This document shows positions 36,801-48,200 of a stretch of 64,000 nt of DNA, in pieces. The notes beneath the pieces are model-generated. The model was not told the DNA's origin. It did not search any database and saw nothing but the letters and a program-made list of their open reading frames with translations. The stretch covers positions 64,702,705 through 64,766,704 of the forward strand of contig OX457038.1 in assembly GCA_949752735.1 (NCBI GenBank), in the 5' to 3' direction. A program made the position numbers and the translations under genes. How positions within the stretch are numbered: position 1 is the first letter of the stretch; every line of letters begins with the position of its first letter. The stretch is from Lumbricus terrestris (lineage: Eukaryota; Annelida; Clitellata; Crassiclitellata; Lumbricidae).

Positions 36801-37146
36801 AAGCACTGACTGATAGTAAGTTAAATTCAACAACTGAAGTGGCAGAATAATCAAGAATCTCTGGAGCGGACAGGTTAAATTCAACAACTGTACAGAAAAA
36901 TACAGGAGGCAGTCCTACCTTTTCCGGCTCAGATACCATCAGATGCACATCAAAAAATGTATCCGGAAACTTAGGCCGTAGACAGGAGACAACAGGATGG
37001 CCAAAGGAAAGGTTCGGCACAAAGTGTCCGTCCATCACGTCCAGATGTAGAAAGTCAGCGCCACAGTCTAACAAACGTTGACATTCAGACGACAGGTTCG
37101 ACAAATCCGAGTTGAGGATGGATGGACCGATCATTGCACGCACCAT
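32594..37146 (-). CDS. RPE: Ribulose-phosphate 3-epimerase, complete, five exons
   Basis: Exons 36919-37146 (ATG at 37146), 35821-35928, 35025-35159, 34296-34382 and 32594-32710 (stop TAA at 32594-32596) join in phase 0 at every intron to give 224 residues, close to the usual 228. The enzyme interconverts ribulose 5-phosphate and xylulose 5-phosphate in the non-oxidative pentose phosphate pathway, in the cytosol. Signature segments of the TIM barrel are present in order: [20 protein letters not shown] (metal-site His and Asp), FDVHLMV (His), [23 protein letters not shown] (catalytic Asp) and IVSGSAVV. No key residue is missing. Introns are large and repeat-filled, with a SINE tail, a hAT MITE and two minisatellites. 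Confidence 0.97.
32786..32960 (-). mobile_element. SINE/LINE tail copy in RPE intron 4
   Basis: Read on the minus strand the segment ends with GAGCACTTCTGAGTAATTC, then CTTGAAGGTGTGCTATATA and a short AAT-rich microsatellite. This is the shared tail module seen at 13437 and 14751. Confidence 0.7.
33082..33402. repeat. 20-bp minisatellite, about 16 units
   Basis: The unit is GGAGGCAACCATATTGAAAC with alternating variants (AAATTG/ATATTG, GCAACC/GCAGCC), giving a 40-bp higher-order period. It lies inside an RPE intron. Because no variant creates stops, all three minus frames are open across it; these are not genes. Confidence 0.95.
33652..33889. mobile_element. hAT MITE (238 bp) in RPE intron 4
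   Basis: The ends CAGTGGCGGCGC and GCGCCGCCACTG are inverted repeats flanked by the perfect duplication CAAGTATC (33644-33651 and 33890-33897). The body is shared, in opposite orientation, with the MITE at 48907-49206. Confidence 0.93.
34684..34886. repeat. Minisatellite, ACTACACTATAGAACC unit
   Basis: About a dozen copies of a 16-18-bp unit (ACTACACTATAGAACC and the ACTACACTACAGAACC variant) lie in RPE intron 3. Confidence 0.93.
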
Positions 37147-37416
37147 TTTAATTTTTCTTTAAACAGCACAAAGATCAAGTTAAAAATAAACTCAGATAAA
37201 ACAAATCCACTAATGTCAAATTAAATGAACGTCAAGTGATAAATTTCTTACACCACAATGCCAGTGGTGGTGCCAACTCGAACCCTAAAGCCCGAGTCCC
37301 CCAACAATGCTGAAAGAACACAAAAAGTCTCACTTCCCGAAAACAGTTTTATAGAAAGCATTCAAGCCCCTGAAAATTATTCAAAGTTAAATTAAATATG
37401 TGACATTATCAATCAA

Positions 37417-37650
37417 TCCATCAATTAATCAATCAATCAGTCAGAAGTCATATAGTGCTCCTTCAAGATAGCTACTCAGGGGCACTCCCGGTCGAGATCA
37501 AGCGAAAAACCAGTCTTCAACAGTTTGTGAAACAAAGAACAGTTTGGGAAGTGTCACATAGTCAAGGAAGGAAGCCCGCTCCAGGTTGTTCGATCAACCA
37601 CAGAGAAGGAATGGCTCTGCATTATGGTCCTATTACTGTCGTTGGTAAGT
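37417..37650 (-). mobile_element. SINE/LINE tail copy, inverse of 14590-14815
   Basis: An (ATCA)n edge is followed by AGTGCTCCTTCAAGATAG, CACTCCCGGTCGAGATCAAG and CAACAGTTTGTGAAA. These match the reverse complement of the plus-strand copy at 14590-14815 at roughly three bases in four. Confidence 0.75.
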
Positions 37651-37997
37651 ATTAGGTCATTAGATTTTAGCAACATCCCATCTCATTGTGTACATTGACC
37701 TTCAAAAAGCCATTTCCCATCACGCAAACGTTTTTTTCCGAATTTACGGGATTTCGGGTGGGAATTAAATTCGGGGATCCGGCGACTTTCTTTTCGGGGA
37801 TATGGGTCTCGGACCGCGCCCTCACTGGTACCACAGTGTAAATAACTGGTAAAACTTAGTACATTCTCAAATATTTGCACTTTGCGGGGAAATGACTAAT
37901 GGTTAACGTCAAATCTAAACTTATACAACTTAATGGCATTGACTTGAAACATACTATAATTTACTACGGCTAATTACAGATGTAGGCCTACCACGAT

Positions 37998-38116
37998 TGT
38001 TGGGCCTACTGCCACCCACGGTAGTTTGCGCTGTGTAATGTGCGTTTAACATAACATAACATGGTTAAACGCACATTACACAGCGCAAACTACCGTGGGT
38101 GGCAGTAGGCCCAACA
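37998..38116. repeat. Perfect 53-bp inverted repeat with 13-base loop
   Basis: The arms 37998-38050 and 38064-38116 are exact reverse complements (outer end TGTTGGGCCTACTGCCACCC), separated by ATAACATAACATG. No flanking duplication was identified. Confidence 0.95.
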
Positions 38117-38168
38117 GGGGCGTTTCGGGAACTTAAATCTAGGGACAGCCTAGATTGCAGACTAGAAC

Positions 38169-38205
38169 CACAGAATAGATAAAGCGTAGCTTTATCTATT
38201 CTGTG
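38169..38205. repeat. Perfect 17-bp hairpin
   Basis: CACAGAATAGATAAAGC, loop GTA, then the exact reverse complement, about 50 bases from the larger palindrome. Confidence 0.9.
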
Positions 38206-39059
38206 CTAGAACCCAGTCAATGCGGCCTTCGGAACGAGTCAGAGGGTTGGATCGAGTCGGAAGATTAGACTTTCAGACGAAATGCGCAAATTCGCCACTC
38301 ACTTTGAAATACCCACACACGCCAATATAGTGTATTACCAACGACCTCACATATGTATTGCGCACAGAACAGATCAAAGACCATCAATAAACAGCACAAG
38401 AACTAGAAAGTGGAAACTTTCATATAACGTGTTTATGAGCGATAATAAATGGAAATTGTCGCATCTTGCTTACATAATAATTATTGCATTCAGCTAATTA
38501 GATTTATCAGCCTGTATGAAAAATCGAGGTTAAATTTAATTATGCTTGCGAAGTAAGCAAATTGCCTATGACACCACATTTAATATAAAAATATAAGAAA
38601 AATTGAAATTGGGGTGACATCTGTGGAAAAGTGAGAAACAAATATGCAATTTTTACGATTATACAATTTAATGGCAGTCATTTTAATGGTCTGCCAACCG
38701 GATTGTTTCAATAAAGAATATTATTAGTGTGCCTATCACAGCTGCGTGGGATGAGGGCACAGGTGGATCAAAAGTGTCGATATCTCGATTTGTAGGAGGC
38801 AAAGATAGGCCTACACATCTGATTTAAATATTCATATCTAGTATAGGGCTAAGTAAATATACATGCGCAATATAATTTTACGCGTGAAAGAAATCGCTGA
38901 CCCGTAAAAAGGCTTCTAATTGGCTAGAAGGAAGAGCGAAGAACAAGATCTGATTGACCCATAGCAACCAAGGTCATTGATAACAACCACACACACACAC
39001 ACACGCACGCACACATTATCACTCTCTCGACTACCGGTCACAAGTTACGGTATCTCAAC

Positions 39060-39440
39060 TTCTCAAGTTCTCTGATCTAGCCATATCCAATACTGAATTC
39101 CGATCTTTTTCAGTTCCTCTAATCACACACCATCACCTTTCTCAGGCTGCCCTATCCATCACACTAAAGTCACACCTCTTCAAGAATTCTTACCATGTCT
39201 GATCTGATCATCCAAGTCTTTCCAATTCCCGACCCAGATTACACCTGCCTTAGCTGTTCCTCCCTCTCCGATTCTATGGCAACCAGACTCGGACCTACCT
39301 TGGACTACTCTCACTATAGTGACTATACTACTCTTACGGACAACTCTTTTGACTCAATGACGGGTTTGTGAATAAGCTGGTGAACCACGCTTGGCTTTCA
39401 AGTGGCACCTTAGAAGTTAGACGATTACGACTAGATGTAA
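39060..39440 (+). mobile_element. 3' fragment of a non-LTR retrotransposon (CR1/Jockey-type)
   Basis: A frame ends with ITLKSHLFKNSYHV and TGA at 39200-39202, matching the usual reverse transcriptase C-terminal pattern (hydrophobic, then LKxHLF). The following 3' UTR (GGACTACTCTCAC, GTGAATAAGCTGGTG, CGCTTGGCTTTC) resembles 14240-14350. It is a 5'-truncated dead copy. Confidence 0.7.
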
Positions 39441-41047
39441 CCAGAGCAAACCTCACTTCTTATTTATACAGCAGCTTTTCTTATTCTTAACGGACATTTT
39501 AACACTATAACAATGGGTCTATTAAATGTGATTGGGAACCAACCAGCTTGTTGCTGAAGTGTTAAAAATACTTTTTTATATAACAATATCAGACACATAT
39601 AATAAAAACAAATAAAGGCAGCTTTATTCTGAAAATATTCATAAAACCAAAATACCGGTACTACAAAAACTGAAAAACCAAAAGTCATCAGAAAACAATT
39701 AATCCCTCCAGATATTCCTATCTAAACGAAGTAAACACATGAAACTCACGTTTAAATGTTTGCATCAGTCAGAGTTGCCATATTTCATGCAGTGCACAAG
39801 GAATGAGAATCATTTAACTTTAGAGAAAAGCTATCTCTTCCACTTTCATCGAATTAAATTAAATTCATAACATTAGCAGGTTAATCTGCAAAAATAAAAT
39901 CTTTGGAGAGGTTGAAAAAATACTGAGTATGACTTAGATGCTAGGATACAATTACTACATTGATTTAGTATGTAAGGTATATATAAAAAAATTAAAACAC
40001 CGTCAGAAAGTATTTCTCAATAGGTCGCTTAAATTAGTATTTTCTGATTGACATGCAGCCCACAAAAAATGATTTAGTGGAGAATTTCGAAAAGAATACT
40101 GTACATTTTCAGGTTAAAAAAATGACAACTTTCAGTATCCTTGATTGCCAATATCAATACAAATCTTAGTGTTTTCATGTGGTATAGACGTATCACACTT
40201 AAGCTGATGTTCTGGAAAAATTATCTTATTTATAAGAATTTCTTTACTGCTTTTTCTAACAGTAAAAAATGCAGGAAAAAATTCCATCTAGAAATAAACT
40301 GTCTACGACATAGAGAATTATCACATTCAGGTTTATCACAATCAACTTTCTTTACAATCAACTGCCACTCAATAATCAACAACCATTGCTCTGCAGTTGT
40401 CAAAATGAATGGCATTAATAAATTAATTAAGCAATAAATTATGTTAAAGCATATTATCTCATATGCAAGACAAAGGAGCAGCATAAATACGAGAAATAAT
40501 GTTTAAATTAGTTTTAAATTAATTGCTTCAAGGTGAAGACCACAAATTCTTCAAACTTTAACTGAATAATTTAAGCTTGAGTCTGTAGGGGTGCCAAACG
40601 CTACTACTAGAATCACACATATTGGTGCCCTTATTTACATGCAAGGCAGTACATGTACATTGTACAAAGTAAGCTTCATTGTAAAATCAAACATGTTCTC
40701 AGATTGATTTGAAACAAATCTCAACCTACATTCTTAAATTTCTTCAATAAATACATAACACAAAGTTGCTCATAAAAATAATAGCTATAGTTGTATACAG
40801 CAACAGACCATTGATACCACAAAAAACATCTCCAAAGACTCAGTCATAGTGAAGTTAACACCCCAGTAACTGCAGTAGTATATTAGTATTATAAATAATT
40901 AACCAGTTAGCATATTTCACTAATTCTCAGGTATAAACGAGATGAGAAAAAAACGAGGGAACTCAGGGTGCTTTTTCTCCTTGGTTGCATCAAAGAGAAA
41001 AAGGCCAAAAAAGGGTGATGAGGTTTCTTTTGACGGATGTTCAACGA

Positions 41048-41153
41048 TTACGCACTTGACATTGGCTGATGCAGTGCTATCGACGGAGGTTTAGTTGGAT
41101 CGGGACCCAGCTCGGAAGCACTCAATCGTCCAGAACCACTGCTGAAAGCATCG
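41048..41153 (-). CDS. Orphan terminal-exon candidate, Ser-rich tail
   Basis: On the minus strand an acceptor (CCGTGTTTAG) ends at 41154 and is followed by 35 open codons: DAFSSGSGRLSASELGPDPT and a short remainder, ending HQPMSSA and TAA at 41048-41050. Codon use looks coding-like. It lies downstream of the CEP164 stop at 42220, so it could be an alternative CEP164 3' exon or the end of another transcript. No upstream partner exon was found, so it is only a candidate. Confidence 0.3.
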
Positions 41154-41370
41154 CTAAACACGGTGTTAAGGAAAACAGTTGCACTCAGTCTCTATGTGTG
41201 CAGTGTTTAATCTATGCAACTCCAGGGGGAAAAAGTTTTTTACATCGATAATTATATTGCAAGAATACATGAACGGTTATAATAAACCAGGATATTATTT
41301 ACAATTATATGATTAAAATGTCATTTGCTAGTAGAATTAAGAAACAGAAATAGACAATGACTTAACTTAC

Positions 41371-41827
41371 ACCGGTGTAAAGGTTTCAAATTACCCCCTC
41401 CTAAACATTACCCCCCGGTAACTTGAAACCGGTTTCAGATTACCCCCCGGAAACTAGATTTGCATCAATCATCGCATTTATTGTACTAAAAAATCAGAAA
41501 AATCATCCCGCTTCTTGTTTTGGTCTAAAGATTTTCATCCCCCATCCCACTTCGTGGTTTGCTATCAATATTTTGATCCGAAAAAAATAATAGCCTCGAA
41601 GCCATTTTCTCCATGTAAACTTCAGCGGTGAATAGTATTTTAGTTACAGATGAAAATATTGATAACAAACCACGAAGTGGGATGACGGATGAAAATCTTC
41701 AGACCAAGACAAGAAGTGGGATGAATTTGTTGATATTTTTAGTGCAATAAATGCGATGATTGACGCAATTTACAGTTTGCAGGGGGGTAATGTTTAGGAG
41801 GGGGTAATCTGAAACCTTTACACCGGT
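41371..41827. mobile_element. Foldback-type MITE (457 bp)
   Basis: The ends ACCGGTGTAAAGGTTTCA and its complement begin inverted repeats that continue through CCCCCTCCTAAACATTACCC and, less perfectly, toward the centre, so most of the element can pair with itself. No clear target duplication was found. Confidence 0.8.
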
Positions 41828-42219
41828 ACAAAGTAAGCCTCATTGTAATATCAAACATGTGAAAGAGAACGTCCTTTCATGTTGCCATTTGTTAAATATA
41901 AATTATGTAAAGTTGTTCTGTTATGTTTAGTTGCGCATGTGTGACTTCGTAATCCAACTGTCATAGTTCATTTTAAAATGCTTGCATTTGTATGCAATGT
42001 AATGCAATTGTGCTTGTCAGATGCAAGTAGAGGCTACTTATTTACTTACTTATTAACTTACTTTACAAGATTTTGACCTGCTGTAGGCACCAATGGGTAG
42101 CAACTGTGAGCTGCATTAGATAGCCAAAGTATGCCCTGATTTAGGCTGTAAAGTAACTCTAACCAACTTTAAGTACGGATTGGGAGCAAAACATGAGCCA
42201 CAGAAGTGAGTGATTATGA

Positions 42220-45200
42220 TTATGAACTGCCTTGCAAAAGATACAGTTTTGGTGGTGATAATTCGGTTCCTTCCAGATTCATAGGTGCATAGCGATGGTC
42301 CGTTTTGTCGGCGTTTGTTCTGATGAGACTGATGTCGCGCTGATAGTTCTGCAGCCATTGTCTGTGCTGCCTCAGCATCTCCTCTGTGCTCGGGGTCGTC
42401 ACGGCAACACAGGTCTGCGTCTGCCAGGCATGGAACTGACTGACCTTGTCTCTGTGGAAATATGCCATACGCACGATTGTCATGGAAACAGTGACTGCAA
42501 ATTTATGTAGAGCCTGGTATGAGACATTTTCTGGTACAGAGGTGTCTTACGATCAGCAAGCTCACTTAAAAGCTTTCAGTAAAGAACATTTCTTCAACAT
42601 AGCTCTGAGGTTGGATTTATGAAGAATCCAATATGTCTCTGTGAACTAATTTACATATCGGTGCACAATGCACATTTTATATCAAAGACAGATTATTACA
42701 AGTAATAATGTTCACTCCATTCTAGCATACTCACTTGCATTTAACTTTCTATCAATCCCACATCATTAATAACACAACTGTCTTTTTTTTGTTGTAGATT
42801 TAGATAAAGTTTCACGTAAATTGATATTTTCGTATCTGCCTCTATGGGTCAGATATGTGACCAGTCATGACGAAATGAGTCGGAAGTCGAACAATGCAGA
42901 ACGCTGCAAATCGCTTTTAAAGATGTTCAACCCTCAAATTATTGATTTTTTATTTTTCCATTTTTGGAATATACATTATACTATTATAATGTCTCAATAA
43001 ACTATTAAAACTGACTTATTTTGCTGTTTTTAACATGCTATTTGTGCAGATTAAATGACCAAAAAGATTCAAAACCTATATAAAAAAATTCAAAAAATCG
43101 TGTTTTCCCAACATTTTCTGTTAGGCAGGTCGACCGATTAAATTTTTTATAACTCCACAAGCACTTGGTCGATTTTGATGCGTAATAGCTCATTTGAAAG
43201 GTAATTCAACATGCAATAACGTGGAATACATAACGCAAAATACTCAAAAAGGGCCTAGTGACTTATTTCGTCATGACGGGTCACATATCTTCTGAGGAAT
43301 CACAAGTATACAGCTCATACCTATATGCACACAGAGATATATACAGACAATTAGACACATCAATATATACATAACTTCTCATTACCATCATTACATGTGG
43401 TGCCAACTTTTGTTGGTGCTGCCAAAGGTATTAAAGAACTTACTGAAATGAACTTGGGCCAAATATGGAAAATCCGGTCGACCGTGACGTAGTAGCACCA
43501 AATGGAAGAGGCGCTCGTAGACCTACAAAACGCACCAATCACGTTCCAATTCACTGACCACAGAAAGGTTCAATCTATGCATATAGTTTACTCAGCTAAC
43601 GATATATCTCCACAAACTTGATAATGGACGATATCGGCAAAGGACAATTTCAATATTATTTCGTTATATGCCGTCAGACAGATATTACAGAATACTAGTA
43701 TGTACTTAGATACATTACACCACAGCAGTAACTTGACAATGCAAATTCAGAAGAGCACACTGAAGCTGGGCAACCATCAAAAGCCAACTTAAGCAGACTG
43801 GAAGTGGTCAGTTTCCAGCTTAAAGTGAAAGGAAGTCTCGTTATCGGGGTTGTAAAGATGAGGAGGTAGAGAAATCGAGATGGACGAATCAGAAACTGCG
43901 AATAAACACCAGCTACATAATATGGTACATATGTCTGCTCAAGCCCATCACACTTTCTCCTCTTTTGTGCCCTCCCTTTAGAACAATAGAACAGTCTTCT
44001 AGCATGTTTAAAATTTCCATTATCAAACCCTTCTTTAGATCAGTGAGACTCAAGTCACTGACCTCCGAAATACTTCTTCCACTTTCTTTCCATTGCCTGC
44101 TCTGCGGTTTCGTACTTTGGATCAAGGTCCATGCGATGTTGTGGATGCGTCCTACGTTGAAAATAAATCGAAAGAAAACGGCAGCATGTTATAATAATAA
44201 AAACAAATGGATCATTCCAATGACAAGGTAGAACTCAGTGGATGATGATGAGAAATTTAATGAGCCATGGTCATTGGTCACCTCCACTGCAATATGTCAT
44301 CAAATCAGCTAATCTTGAACAAATTCACTAAATATACTATAATACAGTGAAAGAATAAACGGACCAATGAAACGAATGTCAGCCACATATGGCAAATATA
44401 TCTCCGATATCGAGCAGCAGAGAAATAGTTGGACTCTGAAAGAAAAAAGTTCCGGAAGGAATGAAGACAGGCAATAACAATGGATTCAGACAATTTTGCT
44501 ATTTAGACAACAGTTTTGGAGTTTAGGATAAGTGCGGACCTACAGACATGATGGTACTTCATGATGTGATTCATACAGACAAGATAGATAAGGCCATCAA
44601 GACCTTTCCATAAGGTCCAAGTCAGCAACTTACAGATATGGATTGGCTGAACTGCTTTGTTTTTGTTGATTTAGAATCATTGGGACCATCATTCCGGTGG
44701 AAATTGATGAGACACCTACAAAAGAATATAACAATTGGATGAGAGACCTGTATATAAAATTGTTGATTCAATCAGTTCTTGTTATCGTAAGGCAACAGAT
44801 GAAGTGTTCATGGCTATGTTAGAAACATCGTATGGACACATTTATAGACTATTTAAGCTAATACGTGTTTGTACATCATTCATGCTAGAAAGTTCTTATT
44901 CTATTTGGTTTGAAGTGTAAAGGAATTGAAGGTGGTGTTGGTCCCCTGCCATTTAGGACATAATTGCCAAAGAACATGATTCTGGTCATTGATCATTGCC
45001 CTGAACAGCAATTGAATCTCGGCTCAGCAAAATTATACCTTGTTCACAACTAATTCTCCTGTAAAGCTCTTTCTCTCATTGCAACAATGTTTTATCTCTG
45101 CTCTCATCTCAACTTTGGCAACACGTTTTTTATACATTTCCAAAGATGCATGTGCATAAAACTATCTTTTGGATGCGAGAGATGCACAAATCTAAAATAC

Positions 45201-48200
45201 AGTCATGCCTAAATATGTATGTATGAGTATTACAGACGTGCATAGCTATTGTCCAAACTTTAATAAAATAATATATAAAAGATTTTAATTCCTGCATGCC
45301 TTTTGGTTGAACTTCAGTTGACGAGAGAAATCGGTTCAACTTCTCGTTGATCTCTTTGATCGAATCTTCAAGCCGTAGGATCGTACGAGTTGAAGATCGT
45401 GTTCGTCTGACGCTTTTTACAGTAGATGAACGTGCAACACTCTCATTACGCTTTTTATTCAAACCTTTAAAATAAATTATAAGTAACTATTCTTAGAAAT
45501 ACATAAACATGCCCGTATAATCGTTATATATTTACTAAAATAGATTAAAAGATATACTTAAAACAGACAATCCATCTCACCATAACCCTTAAACGACAAG
45601 AGTGTACTAAAAGCGAATTGGAAATCAGTGCAGCTTGATATTGCAGTGTAAATTAGCACCTAAGATTATGCCAGGCAAAGTCAAAGATTAAGGAGAAAGG
45701 AAGACAAATTACTTACGCATATTAGGCAAGATGCAGAACAAGAGCAGTCGTTTAAAGCAAACCCACGATAGATAGCCATATGTACGGCTAATGTACACAT
45801 GCATGCAACTGGCCATTTTATTAATCTCTCAAAAGTGCTGAGCAAATGGACCGCCATGTATGTATAATTACGCTGGTGCCAACTTCACTTTGATTGGTCA
45901 ATATCTTTCTTTCTTCTATAATCCTTGTTCTAAGTTAAAAATCACAATTTTCTTGTGACTGCAACACAAACTTTGAGCAACTACTCCTAACAGTTAAGGG
46001 CTTCCTACCAGAAGAGCAAAGTAATACATTGAGAAATTTTAAGTTTACAACTTCAATTATACACTTGAAGTGAAATCAAAGCAAGCGAAGAATGACATCT
46101 CGTACGATGATTGTTGCTGTGTAAAGCGCCGCCGCCATTGTCTGGGAGGCAGTCGGTGATGCTGATGCCACTGCTCTCCTCCGAATCCGTCAGTTCGACA
46201 TCAGACAGAAGATGTGATTCAGACTTTCTGGCATTTCCTCGTGAAAACAGAGTGTCTTCATCCGACTAGAAAAGAAAGAAAGAAGCAGAGAGAGCATGTA
46301 CAAGGTGGGTCAATGTCAGAAACATCAGGTAAAGTAAGGTAATTGTCATCTTTACATTACATTAGGTAATCTATTGTATTGCAGACAATTTATTTTCATT
46401 CATACAATGCTTTTCTTACTTAACAAATGTAAACACAGGAATTGATTGATTGATTGATTGATTCATCAACTTGTACATCATATCAACAGCCAAGTCTTTA
46501 ACGAGTCTATATGATCTCTTTTTGACTGAAAAAATCTGCATCAAACCTGTTGCATTCAAGTTATTAGATTGTATGTGTCATACAGTATGTTACACTCATA
46601 TGAGTGTCTGCTTCTTTCTTTCTTTTCTTTCTTTCTTTCATATGAGTGTAACATACTGTATGACACATACAATCTAATAATTCGAACGTAACAGGTTAGA
46701 TGCAGATTTTTTCAGTCAAAAAGAGGTCATTATAGACTCGTTAAAGACCTGGCTGACTCATCATTTACAAAGTTAATTAAACAAGAAGTCAATGCAGGAC
46801 ATAAAGAAATGCAGAGTGAAACATTGAGTTGATAGTATAGCTTTTAGAAGATTATAGAATATAGCTAACAAAAAAACAAGTAAATTTGCAATAATAATAA
46901 CAGTGAGAAATCAGCAAGTAGCCAATCACTGCGCAACATCGGGGATGAAGCATTTCAAATTGGCCATTCCACTGAAAGCCTACAGAAAATACTAACAGAA
47001 AAACTCTTGAATATGAGTATGAATCGCTTGATGGTTACAGTATTTCTAAGGTCCTCACAGAGGTTATACCATACTGTATAACTCAGAATAAGTTGAACAG
47101 TTGCAACCCCAAATACTACAGAGATACCATTCCTTACATAAGATCACAATGCAAAACAACATAACTCCAGATCATGTGAAATGAAACGAACTTGGTCGTG
47201 GAAGAGCACTTCTTCCAGCTGCCGCAGCTTCTCCTCCTTCTCCTGCAGTAGCCGTGATCCGGCCGAAACGTTCGTCTGGATGCGATCCAGTTCTTTTGCT
47301 TCCGCATCAAGACTCGTAAACATCTGGTCCAACTCTGGCGAAGTCACCTGGTATGAAAATGCAACAATTCTGTATATATGTACCTGTTCATTATGTTGCA
47401 CCTTTTCCAGATGTATAAGCAGATGTAATAGCACGTAAATAAATAAATTAACTAATCATGATAGCGAAACGCAAACAACACAGTTTATAGACAGTAGATG
47501 CATTTATCCAGCTGCATAGCACCCACCACAAAAGAGGGATTCTCAGAATGCTACCATTATAGCAAGATCCATAAAGGCAACGCACAGTGCTTTCTAACCA
47601 GCAACATACATAAATGTATATATGCATACAAATGCATATATACAATTATAGATATATAGTTACATACATACCTTGCGCACTGGGAGCGCCTCTGAACGGT
47701 TCACCCTAGCTTTATAAATGTTTTTATACAATACAATATACAATACAATACAAATGACTACAAACAGATATAGTTACATACATACAGACAGACATACAAA
47801 CACAGGAATACAAACGTACTTGTATCCGGTTATTGCACCTTTTAAGCACTTTTTTGAAGGAACTGAGCAAAAAATCAGGAACATTAGCTTAGGTTAATTT
47901 GAGTTATATAGAGACATTCTCAACAATTTAATGAACGGAGCGCATTAAAAGCGACTGGAAAGTCAATGCAGCTCGCTATTAAAGCGTCAAAGGCGCTAGA
48001 GAAACATTAAACAAGCAATACAGATACAAACACATACATATACACATACCTGCATCTGTTGCTTAGCGGAATGTAGTGCCACCTGTCGTTCCATCAGATG
48101 CTGTCTTTCCTTGCGTAAGTAGATCTTCGCCTGACCAATGATTTCATTCTCTTCAGTTATGTGCTCCCTCAGCTGCCTAATCAATGCACAACACACAGAT

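Larger units (their letters stand above)
37147..42219. other. Intergenic region between RPE and CEP164
   Basis: Both neighbours are on the minus strand. The region holds a SINE/LINE tail, a perfect 53-bp palindrome, a smaller hairpin, a (CA)n run near 38990, a LINE 3' fragment, one orphan terminal-exon candidate (41048-41153) and a foldback element. I see no complete gene. Confidence 0.6.
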
